Source of the DNA: Loripinus fragilis
Taxonomy: Eukaryota > Mollusca > Bivalvia > Lucinida > Lucinidae
DNA length: 64,000 nt
Direction: 5' to 3'
Assembly (NCBI GenBank): GCA_964019695.1
Contig: OZ026524.1
Location: forward strand, 16,410,509 to 16,474,508
Positions 22,901 to 34,900 of the stretch are shown piece after piece; positions within the stretch are counted from its first letter, which is position 1, and the number at the start of each line of letters is the position of its first letter. A program made the position numbers and the translations under genes. Under the pieces are notes generated by a model, which saw only the letters and a program-made list of their open reading frames with translations, was not told where the DNA came from and searched no databases.

Positions 22901-25900
22901 TGATTTTGCATACTATTTTCTCAGTATTTTGTTTAAAAACCACATTTCTAGAAAATTACAATGCTTTGGTATGATTATAATCAACCAAAGGAATTGATCA
23001 GGTACTTAAAATCTACATGTTGTCTCTGTCTGATATACTTTTTTGCCAAAAATATCACTGTTACGGTACTTGACAAAAATGTTACGGTATTGACCTTTAA
23101 AGAATATATGCTAGCATAATTCTTCTGTTTAAGATTTGGTGTAGAGGACTGTTGACCAGATTGCAATGTTAATACTCTTGACACATGTGCACAGAAAGAA
23201 TTTTGGAATATATGGTAGATTGCATTTATTTCAAAATATTGTTACGGGTTTGACAAAACCGTTACGGTATTGACAAACCCTGCCTGAAAACAAAACAATA
23301 TGTCAATACCGTAACAAACTGTTTATACTCAAATTCATCATTCAATTTGTGTCTTATGCTTCTGTTTAAATTTGATAAAGCATTCTTATCATAAATTCAC
23401 TTAATAAACTTGACTAAAACTAATATCTTTAATTCAAAACTGTACTCTTTTGACAGCATATGTCAAAACCGTAACAAGATGTGTCAATACCGCAACATTT
23501 TCATCGTTACGGTATTGACTGTTACGGTATTGATATATTCTACATATTTTTTTACCTAAAATAATGATTACTCCCTAAAACATTGCAACAAGAGTGATTT
23601 TTTGTTGAGAAATTTTATTTGATCAAGATGTTAAAACCAGAAATTTTTTATCAAATTCCATTGTCCATTTTTGTGTTGAGGTCATTTGACACAAAAGAAA
23701 TATACTATAAAAATTTCAATCACCAAAACAGTATTTTCTTTTGCCAGTTCTATAGATGCTTTACAAAACACATGTATTCTTGGTAAACAGAAAGTGTCAA
23801 ATTAGTATGACAGAAAACCAGATTCAGCACCATTAGGGATCCAGTATTATTTTTGCAATTTATCAAGTGTTACGGTCTTGACATAAACGCTTGGGACAGA
23901 GGTTTTTTGGTAAAAAAAATGCAAAAAATGTAATGAAAAATCACATATTGAAACCTCCTACATTTACTTTGATAATGCTTTTATCAATACAGCCAGTTAA
24001 AATTCCTGAGAAAATAACAGTTTTTTTTAATAATTCTTGTCGAAAGTTCACTCTTTTCCGTTTGATGGACAAAAATGCCAAAAAATGGGGTTTTAATCCA
24101 ATAAAAAATATATTTACACATCAATATTTTTCAGTTTTATCAGCTAGCCTTATTAAGTATGATCAGTAGTATTGTGTGAAGAAAAAAGATTCATGATCAC
24201 ATCAGCGGTTTTAACAAGATATGAAACGGACAAGAATTTTGACGAATTTTGACATTGACTCATATACATCTACGGTAAGACACATTTTCTACAAATATGG
24301 ATGAAATCACAGTTTAGATAACAAAGTTATGAACCTTTAATTGAGTGTGTCTCAGCGTATGCGGAGCACGTCGCAAATAATTTTGCTGTATTTTCAAAGA
24401 GGGGTGGTCAAATGTTTTGACTCTTCTCTTTTTATATAAGCTTAAATGGTAACAAATATTGTCATCTATTTGTTGAGTAGGTCTCCCTGGTTCAAGTAGT
24501 GACTATATAGTTAGTTTAGATATGTTAAGCACACAAACAAGCGAGATCTTTTAGATTTAATACGAGATAACATATTTACCATTAAAATGACTAACAGAAA
24601 AATAGCATGTGTTCTGTTAAATTGACAAAAAGGAGCTTGTCTTTGTTTTGTTTGTTTGTTTGATTTGATTCTTTACTTCCACTCAACAATCTTTCAGTTA
24701 TGCGGGACGGGTCTTCCTGGGTTGAACCAGTACTAAGCTAGGATAAATGTGTCTTGCTCAAGGACACAACACAGTGACGCCGGTGAGGCTCGAACCCGCG
24801 GCCCTTCGGTCTCGAGTCAAGCACACTGCGCTCCCAAGAGCTTGTCTTTGTGATATTACTAAAATAATTTTACACGAAATTCATTTTACGATACCAGTGA
24901 CTGTTCTACCAATTATTTAACATTAAAAGAACATAGTTTTATGTGTTTAATTAGCCAAAAAAATACTGAAAGTTTAATTTTTGCGCTGTACCGTTCTCAT
25001 AACGTTAGCTTTTTCTGAAATATAGAAATGTAGTAGGTTTGTAAAATCTTTTATAAAATCAATGCGAATAGCCACAAATGTTTCAAATTTTCAGCACTTT
25101 ACCTTGCATAGTTACTAGTTGATCTGGCAATACATTGTTTGAAATACAAGAGGGAAATTTGATTAAATGTACACTACCTTTTGGACAAGATGAGTTTCAT
25201 TGAAAATATTTTGACGTGCACCGCTCACGCGGACACCGTCATGTAAAGGTTCATTATTGTTTTTATTTAAACTGCGATTCCACCCGTATTTATACAAGAT
25301 GTTTCCCATATGTATATAAACACATCCTTTAATTATCATAGAGTTACTTGTACACAGTCTTGTGTTATAACAAAAGTCCACGATTTACTGGGACAACCCT
25401 CGTACTATTGATACATGTGTATGTAGTTGATTTATTCATTTACAAGCAGACAGACAGACGAACGGACAGACAGATGGATAGATCTTGTGCAGATGTATAA
25501 ATCTTGTTCAATCATTTAATTATTAGCATGCAAGTGCTTTTTGCGCACCTAGTCTATGGCGATTGTTCCAAAATTAAGATGATTATTTTGATTTCCTACT
25601 TACGTGCGAGACGATTTCAATGGTTTAAAATGAACGGGTTTTCTTGCTGAAAGTCATCTGTTTGCATTTTATACCCTAAGAATATTTTAATCGATGAAAA
25701 AACGTCAATAATTGAATGCATCACTCATTTGTTGCTAATGACACTTCATTCGGAACGTTGCCTTATTGGACGTTTTCCTATTTGGTTTACCGATGTATTC
25801 AGCAAATGTGGAACTCGAGCTGTGGAAGCAATTTCATGTGTTCAAAAAGTAATAAACATTTCAAGATTTGATTGAGACAGACAGTCACAAATGTGCGACT

Positions 25901-28900
25901 ATCATTTGTCTTTACACGCAAATCACCATGTGCTTCTCAAATTTGCATAGGCGTAATTATTGTCCTGTCAATAAAGACTCAGTCGCTGTGTGATGTTCTG
26001 ATTGGCCGAGAGCTAAATGAGATCACGCCTACTGCTATCGGACGACTGGACATTTTATGATAAATCCTGGGGCATCGGATTAGCCGCTATCTTCTGATCT
26101 TTTGGACTCCCCCTGTCGTTTTTAGGTGTTTTTAGGAGTTTGAGACGCGTTAGCAGAAAATTTTCTGGCATAAATTAGAATCCCCAGCAGGAAAATGTAC
26201 TCGTACAAAACGAAAAGTTGGCGTAAAAATACGCCTGATTGGGCGTTTCCGAGAACTCTAAAATAAGCTTGGCTCATTTGTTTTGTTCTGGTTATTTTTA
26301 CTGTCTTCTCTATTTCTTCGGTAGCATTTTTTTCCTTTTCATTGAACTGCCAAACTCCCCGACAAAGGCATCCTGCTAGGGATCATTTCTTTCCTGATCC
26401 CAAAAGTTTGCTCGAGGAGACACTGTGTAGCTATAGGGGGTGTATGAGTCCATATTCTATTCTATTCTACAGCCAAATTGGCAACCGGAAATCGATACGA
26501 AACGGTTAAGACCAGAGTCCCCGCGTGCTGTAAACAAAACGAAAGTACAGCAATTTACCGATAAAAAAATCTACTTTCGGCCAAAAAAATAGCCACTGGT
26601 AGCATGCAAAATCGTCGGGCGCCTACCCTTACAGAGACCGCCGATCACGGCGGACGTTTTCAGCTGAAAACACCGACTTCTGATTCATTTTCAGGAGGAC
26701 CTGCTACAGCGTGATTTAACTGGCCCGAGCTGAAAATTTACTAGCCCGGGCCAAGGGACCCGTGCTTAAAAAATGCCCTACGAAACCACGCCTACTTTCA
26801 TTTTTTGTTTACTATTGTTGTCTGGTGATAACCTTAATTTGCAATGAGTTCGGACCCAGATCAGGCCCGGCCTTATGTGATCTGGATCCAAACTGTTTGA
26901 TTCCTGAAAGAATTAACCCAGAACTTGAAGCAAAGAGTTATCCACTAACTGTAAGGTAGACGTCCTCAGATTAACCCTTAAAACGCAAATCACAACAAAA
27001 GTCGTCTGCTTTTCTCGTCACTGAAATGTTTAAGAAGCCTCTATGACAAACAGTGTGGACCCAGATCAAACTGCTCCTATAGGAGCAGTTTGATCTGGGT
27101 ACACCCTGTTTGCTTCTATACTTGAATTTATCAGTAATGTTAGACAATTATTTGCAGCAGACGACTTCAGCAGACATCATTTTTCAGACACATTTTTTCT
27201 TGGAGGATTAAGGGTTAATTGTGAGAGATTGAACCTTGTGTGATTTTGTTTGTGAGACTTAGTGCAAAGTCATCATTACATTGATCAGTTATGCACTATC
27301 AGTGATTTCTGAGTGACATTCTTGGCGTGGTTCTGAAAGGTCTATTGGCATTTTCTTGAAAATATTGAATCAAATGATACTTGATGGTCTGGATGGAGTT
27401 TAATAAGAAGGTAAAACAAACATTCTTTTCCGTGTATTACTGTTTGCCAAGCCCGAGTGTGATAATGTGTAATGCAACACATCACACGAGGGCTTGGCAA
27501 ACGTTAATATACAGAAAAGAATGTCATATCGTAATTGTTATATACATTCCTTTCAAGCACAAGCAGTTCCAAATGATTTTATTCAATTGTATGCAGAAAT
27601 TCCACCTAGCATCATGAAACATACAACGAAACAAAACAAAAAACATCAACGGAAACAAGAAAAATGTAAATAACTCCTAACCCTTGTTTCAGATTGTCCT
27701 GGCTACCTTTTCAGTATATCAATATAGAAGACATCGGGTAGGCGGCAATCAAAATGTTAATACTATTGGCGAAGGAAGATCAATATTCTTTGGAAACAGA
27801 GTTTCTGATTGTTGTTTGTTGCCTGATTGGCAACAAATGGCAATCAAAAACACTGTTTCTAGCGATTTGTGATCCTTGTTCAGTGATTGTTCAGTCTGAC
27901 AGCGTTTTCGATTGCCGTCTGTCCTGTGTGATAAATGAGCGTATTTTATGGTATTAAATCGAAATAGTTTTGTAATTTCCCCATAAACAAAAATTAACAT
28001 TATCACCATCTTAACTTGCAGATGATGTCCTTAAGCAGGCTTAAATGGCAATGACGTCTTCTGCTGCCATGTATTAATGGGCATGAAGCCCACGGCCAGT
28101 GATTGGTCAACAATCAGCTGCATCGCGACACGTTAAATTCAGATAAAATGTACAACTGTTAGTGATTGAAAAATGTCAAGTTTCCATGGTAAACACTTAT
28201 AATCAGGAATATAACAATAGTAAACAGTTAATGATTATTTCAGTGATAAATTATTGAAGACAGTTATAAATTGAAGGTAAAAAGTAATTTTCATGCCTTA
28301 AATCCTGGAGGTTTTAAAATCAGAAAGAATGTCAGAAAAATGGCATATAATTAACATATTATCATAATAGTAACTTGATCTGGCGTACAGTATCACGTCA
28401 TTAAAGTGTTCAACCACGAACAACACAAAATATGAAACCTGTGCATTTTTGCACCTGTAGATTTCATGATTCGCATATTTGCAAGGTTTGAATAGATGCC
28501 ATTTTTCTTGTAGATGGCAGTTTGTATCTGACAACAACAGTTGACCCTGTGTTTCTTATCCTACCATATCTCATCAAGGCTGAACAGGTATTGGTAATTT
28601 ACTCAAGGGCCTAAGGTGATTTTCTTACCTTTGAGCCAAAACATATGTTGTGGGTACTTAAAAGAACCATCCCATAGACAGTTCTTCAGGGGACAAAAAT
28701 ATCACTCGTGCGCTCGTAATTACGAGTGAAATCTAGAAAGGACGAGTAATTTAGGACGTAGGACGTGTGCATTGGGAAAAATTACTCGTCTTTTCTAGTT
28801 TCACCCTTAAATCTGAGGGTGAAACTAGCATTTTCTGAGTATTGACTGTGAAATTTGTTAAAGGACAAGCACATGTGTTTGCAGGACCAGTGAAAATTGT

Positions 28901-31900
28901 ACATCGATCGTCCTTCAGGACAAGTGCACTATTGAAATATTTTTGTTCCCTGTTCTTTGACAGTGTAGGGAATCCACATGACCAGGTGATTTGGAACACA
29001 GAAGATTTTTTTTACTATCACGGGTTTAGATAAACAAAAGAATTCAGTGTAAAGTTATATATATTTTCTTACCCATTATTTTTAGCATATGTTTCAGGTG
29101 CTCAAATGAACCGTCACATTGAGATGGTTCTTTTGAGTACCCACAACATATGTTTTGGTTGGGAAATGAGAACATCATTTTCTTTATGCACTCTTAACTA
29201 AAGGCCTGTTCTTTTTGTTGTTCCGATAAAGGTAAGACTTTGATATAGCTCCCTTTCTACACAACAGAATAGATTCAAATAAAGTGCAAAGAAGAACCCC
29301 AATTAACCCTTAACCTCATAAAGAAGCTTTATAGCGTTTTTGCAAACAGCAGAGCCAGATCATGCAGCTCTTCTAAAAGCTGGCTGAGATCAGGGTCTAA
29401 TCTGTCTGTTAATGGAAATATATCTGATCCTACACTAGTTGACCTGACAAGCAATTTCTTTGTTCTATACATGTACAAACATGAAAATTTATTTATAATT
29501 ATTTATTGTGGGTGGGGTTAGCATGAATATTCATGAAAAGAAAGGGTTAATGTCTTTCTAGGGTTGTAGTCGAGATTCTTGGGGTCTAGTCAGATTCTCT
29601 AGAACATTGGGATTAAATGCTGAGAAAAAATCTGATTGTTCTTTAGCAGTACCTCACATTGTACAGTGTAAACATGACCTATAACCTCAAAAAATCAATA
29701 ATCCAATAGGAGTCTGTATGTATCTGTATTTGTTTACGTCCACGGGGTGGAAGTTTATCTGCACAGTGTGTAGTACTGTTAGAATCGTTACAGACCACAT
29801 AATGTTGAATGCACCACTCGAAAGAGCTCAATTTTGGGTCTTCTTTTGGATCTGAAATATAGCTGTCTGTTTCAGACATGGTTCTTTCAGTGAGGGTTGC
29901 AAAAACGACTTGAAAAACTCTTAGCTCATTTGCCGCTGGTTCCAGTTGAAAATTGGTCCCACTCTCACCTGAAAATGGCTGCATAAGGATGACCTTGAGA
30001 TTCGGCTCCAAACTGGCACAGGGTCCGCACAGGCTTGAAAAGTACTGGAATTTAGAGTCCTTGAAAATTAAATATGCCTTGAAAAGTAGTTGGAAATCAC
30101 TCAAATGCCTTGAAAAGTCCTTGAATTCTTCTCTTTTCTGTAGGACATAACACTGTTTATAGAGATCTAAATCAGTATAAAATTGTTGTGTCTTTATTAA
30201 ATGCTGCGCCAAATAAAAGCACAACAATTTTATACTAATTTTCTAGTACTAATTTCTCCATTATCTCAGTCTAGCATTTCTGAAATAGAATCTTAACACT
30301 TAAATCAGGATTTTTCATAAACTTCTTTGCACCATTACTTACTTTTAGTCCTTGAACAGTGTAGGATAGTTTTGAGAAGGCCTTGAAAAGTCCTTGAATT
30401 TTACTCAAACTTGCCTGTATGAACCTGCAGGTCATCATTATCCTTATCCCCTGATCCTGTCACATATGATCTGGACAACTCGGACAGGCTTGTTTGGTCG
30501 CCCAAATCATAGATCTCACTCTCAGAAAAACATTCAAACTCACATTTGCTATTGTAGCACCCGAATGTTGTCAATTTGTATTGAACAAAGAGGTTCTGAT
30601 GCTGCCAAAATAGACTGGCCCTTGTGAATAAGAAAATGGCAATTTCAAGCTGAACATTTCTGCTTAACTGTTTCTATGATTATATTTTCTTGGATTGCCT
30701 ACTAAATCTCACAGCTGTTTTACATTTCAGAGTGGAAAATTCATGACATTAGACCAGATAGTAATGGATGATGATTATCCAGAATGTCACCGACTTCTCA
30801 ATACTTCAGGAATATCAGAACTGTACCAAGTCACTGATGTCAAAGGTCAGTATAACAGTATTACGTCTCTAGAGCATTTATCATCTACTTAGGAAATAAT
30901 TGTATTCAGAATATTCATTTGGGGAGGTATATCATTGATTATACGGTCGGTAATTCAGTTTTACAGCGAGGTGCCAGTGGAGCTGTAGAATGTGATTTCC
31001 GACTGTATATCCGACGATATACCTCCCCAAATGAGAATTTTTAATATGGTTATTACCATTCTAATGCACTCCTGCAGTTTTGTCTCAATTTAGAGCATTC
31101 CCAAGCCACAAAAAGCTGCATGTCATCCAACAAAATAAGAGGTATTTAACGACATCAAACTATATCCGACAGTATATCGCAGGATATACTGTCCCAAATT
31201 TTTGACAATTATCCAATAAGACGTTGCGTTACAAAATCAAGTGCATTAGAATAAAACATGTTATGGGTTCACAAAACAACAGTTCTTTTGAGCACACAAA
31301 ACAAATGTTTAAACTGATAGATAAGAAAATGTTTTTTTTTGGCCACCCAATAACAACATTTTTTAATCTCAAGTACCTCTAAATATTGCTGTCAGCCCTC
31401 TTTGTGGACAAAAAGTGAGAATAGTCACAATCTTTTTCATTGGTAGAGAATTTACCATGACTGGGTTTCCTTTTCTTGCCCTGAATAAAAATCAATCGGG
31501 TAATACAATAATAGATTATAGATCAGTCTGACACTAGAGTTAAACAAGACTGTGACACACGCATTCAATTCTCGTGAGGTTAAAAATATATCTCAAGCAC
31601 AAATCAAAAAAACATTGCATGTTTCGCTTCGCATCTGTTATTGGAAATTCTGTAAGAAAGTCAGTTTATTTTTGGAAGATGACTTTTTTGACCCACAGTC
31701 TGCAAATATCTGCGTCAAGATCAAAATGTGTATGTGCTAAATGACCCACGAGACAAATTTGATTCGCGTCATACAGCAAAATAATCTGTCAATGGCGGGG
31801 AAAATGCAGCCTTGGCAGAACACTGGAGTTGTATTAAATCCATCGAATTCACTGCCACTTATAAGTGCACGCTATATGCTGTGGAAAATAAGGCTATTTT

Positions 31901-34900
31901 GATGTTATTATGTGATGTTATATAAATTTCATACACAATTGATAACAACTGGAGGAATTTACACCAAATTTTCTCCTGAAAATAATTTTGCAACAGCTGA
32001 AAATACATAAATGTCTGCCTTTGTTTTCAACACCAGTGTTTTGGAATGGTAGACATGAAAGGTGCAATAAATTGAGAATAACCTTAAATTTTTGCGTTTA
32101 CCATTCCTGCTTCCAGTTTTAAGTCATCATCATTCCTATACAAGCCATTTTTAATAGATTTCCACAATAACCTCTGATTCCAAGAAACAACACATAATAA
32201 TGCCACTATCGGCTGCCATCTATGAGAAAAATAAACATTTTTCTTCATGAAAAAGGTCTTTTTTCCCTGTAAACAATCAAGCTACAGACACCATTTTACT
32301 ACGAGGCTCATGGGATACATGTGAAAGTGGACTATTTCATTCTAGAACAGGAAAATTGAGTTTCCTCCCTTAGACCATTATGTACTCTAAACATCCTACA
32401 TATTGCCCCTGAGTCTCGCTAGTGGGAATGGTGTGCAGGACGCAATTTTTACTACGAGTACCACTCGGGGGTAAGGCAGTGAAGGGGTTAATCATAGAGT
32501 AACAATAAATCGCTAGCGCCAGCGATGTACCTACTTATTGAAAATGTTTGATTCTGTTGGTCATCTCAATACAACATAAGAATAGTGTAGGGGCCAAATC
32601 TCAAATTTTAAGTTCTGTTGCACCCCCCGGGAAGAAAAACTTGGTCACAATTTTGACAAATCATTCTACCACTTTACAAAGAGACATCCAGTTGCATTGT
32701 AGGAGTGAAATTGTATGGACTTGAAATGATGTGATTCAGTTCAGACCTGATAAGAGTGCATAATGGAAAATTATTTTTTCTTTTTTTCTCAATTAAAACA
32801 TATGTTGTGGCTACTCAAGACGGTTCTTTTGAGCAACATATGTTTTAATGGATGGGTGAGTAAATATTTCATTTTTTGACTTCCTAATATTTGTAAATTC
32901 TCTTTTCAGGTGCTGATGATATCAAAGCTTACAGATACAGTATAGATAAAACACTTTCATGGTTAAAATTAAAGGTACAGTATGTGAAAAACTGATTCAT
33001 GAGGGAGAGTTTTCAGGATTAATCCTGAATTCAGGATTTTGAGGCTGACTTTCCATAGAAAGTCAGCCTCAAAATGATGAATTAAGGAGATTATAATGAC
33101 TTCTTTGATTAATTTTCAGATTATCTAAACACAATCATTTAAGCTTTAAATTATCCATTTTTGTAGCCATCCTGCAAGTCTTAAAATTTGTATTTGCAAA
33201 AGTTCAGTATTTTTGAAATTTTGAACTTTCACCCATGCTGATTTGGGGACTATAGGTTTGCTCGTGTGGACCTGTCTGTCTGTCTGCTAGTTGTATGGTC
33301 AGACTGTCTAAGGTAAGACCAATTTGATTTTAACTTTACATGATTATTACTTAAAGCATGGAGGTGTTTTGGGCATATCATTTTGCCACTAACTCTCAAG
33401 GTCAAGGTCAGAAGCTGTTGTGTCTGAGCCATATCTTGTGTAAGGATAGGCTGAATCCTTTATAACAGCAAATGATTATTACCCATAGCATGGACATGTG
33501 TCATGGACAAAACTTTTGTGTAGATTGATTATGAAATAATTTCTACGGTCATTCTCCTCCCTTCTGCTGAATCATTTAAAAAGGGTATTTGTCAGTTACA
33601 AGCGAAAATATGTGCAGGAAGTACTGCTTAACCACTTGTACAAGCTTGCCCATTAAAAAGTGTGATTAGGTGAAATGACAGTCCCACCATGACCATAGCT
33701 GTTGATTGGTACGTAAAGCAACAAAACCAACTCTAAATGTCAAGTCACAACTTTTAATTGATTTGACAGTCCCTTTAGATTTGGTGTCCTAATCATACTT
33801 ACTACAAGGCTAGACCAAATTCATTAACTACATGATTATGACCACAGGTTTAGATAAACAAAAAATTTCAGTGTAAAATTTAAAATATTTTCTTACCCAT
33901 CAGTTTTATACTCACTATTTTAGCATGTTTTGGGTGCTCAAAAGAACCGTCTCATTGAGACCGTTCTTTTGAGTACCCACAACATATTCTTTGATGAGAA
34001 ATAAGAAAATTAAATTTTCACTACGCACTCTTTACTAAAGTTCTGTATGACCCATAGCATGTAGGTGTGTCACACATAATACTTCGCCTAAAGGTTACAA
34101 CTTTGACTCAAACTGGGTAGAAACAGTAGCTCACAGACATTCTTGCTCAGGCTATATCTTCTGTAAGGACAGGCAAAATTCTTTAGAACTCATGACTTTT
34201 TCCCATATAGGATGAAGGTATGTCCTGCACAACACTTTGCGACCAACTCTTTAGTTCAAGGTCACAACTTACACTCAAAATGGGTCCGTACTGTGCATAT
34301 CCAGTGAGTTTGTCACTTTCCCATTGGTATCCTAGGTCAGGTGTGGTACTTAATTGTATTGATTCCTGATCTTTGCACCCTTACTTACTTGCATTGCCGA
34401 GAGGCTTAAAATTTAGCACCAACCTTCATTTACATTCCTACTTTGTGTATAGGCTATAAAATCTCAATAGCTGACTCCTATACATACATATTGTCTATAA
34501 AAAGTATCAGAATATTCTTTTAAAATATATAATGATTTGTCTTTATAAGCATTATCTAAGCAATATATAGAACTACAAAGGGCAGTACGGGAGCACAGTG
34601 GTAGAGTGCTTGACTCTATATTCAGGGGCCGCAGGTTTGAGCCTCACAGGCGTCACTGCGTTGTGTCCTTAGGTTAGCTTAGTGCTAGTTCAACCCATGC
34701 ATACCCGGCCCTTTATAACTGAAAGATTGTCGATGGGACGTAAAGATTCAAACAAACAAACAAAAAACAAAGGGCAGTAACTCTAAAAGAAATGAGCACT
34801 AGCCCTTATTTTTATTACAAATGAACATCTTTTGAATGCAAAATTTGATAAATAAATTTCCATCTGTGACTTTTTAAACCAAATTGTTTCAGACAACACT

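Noticed and set aside
29679..30227. 182-codon open frame on the minus strand
   Set aside because: It runs through repeated CCTTGAAAAGTCCTTGAA words and an intron of a + strand gene. It has no splice borders or family motifs.
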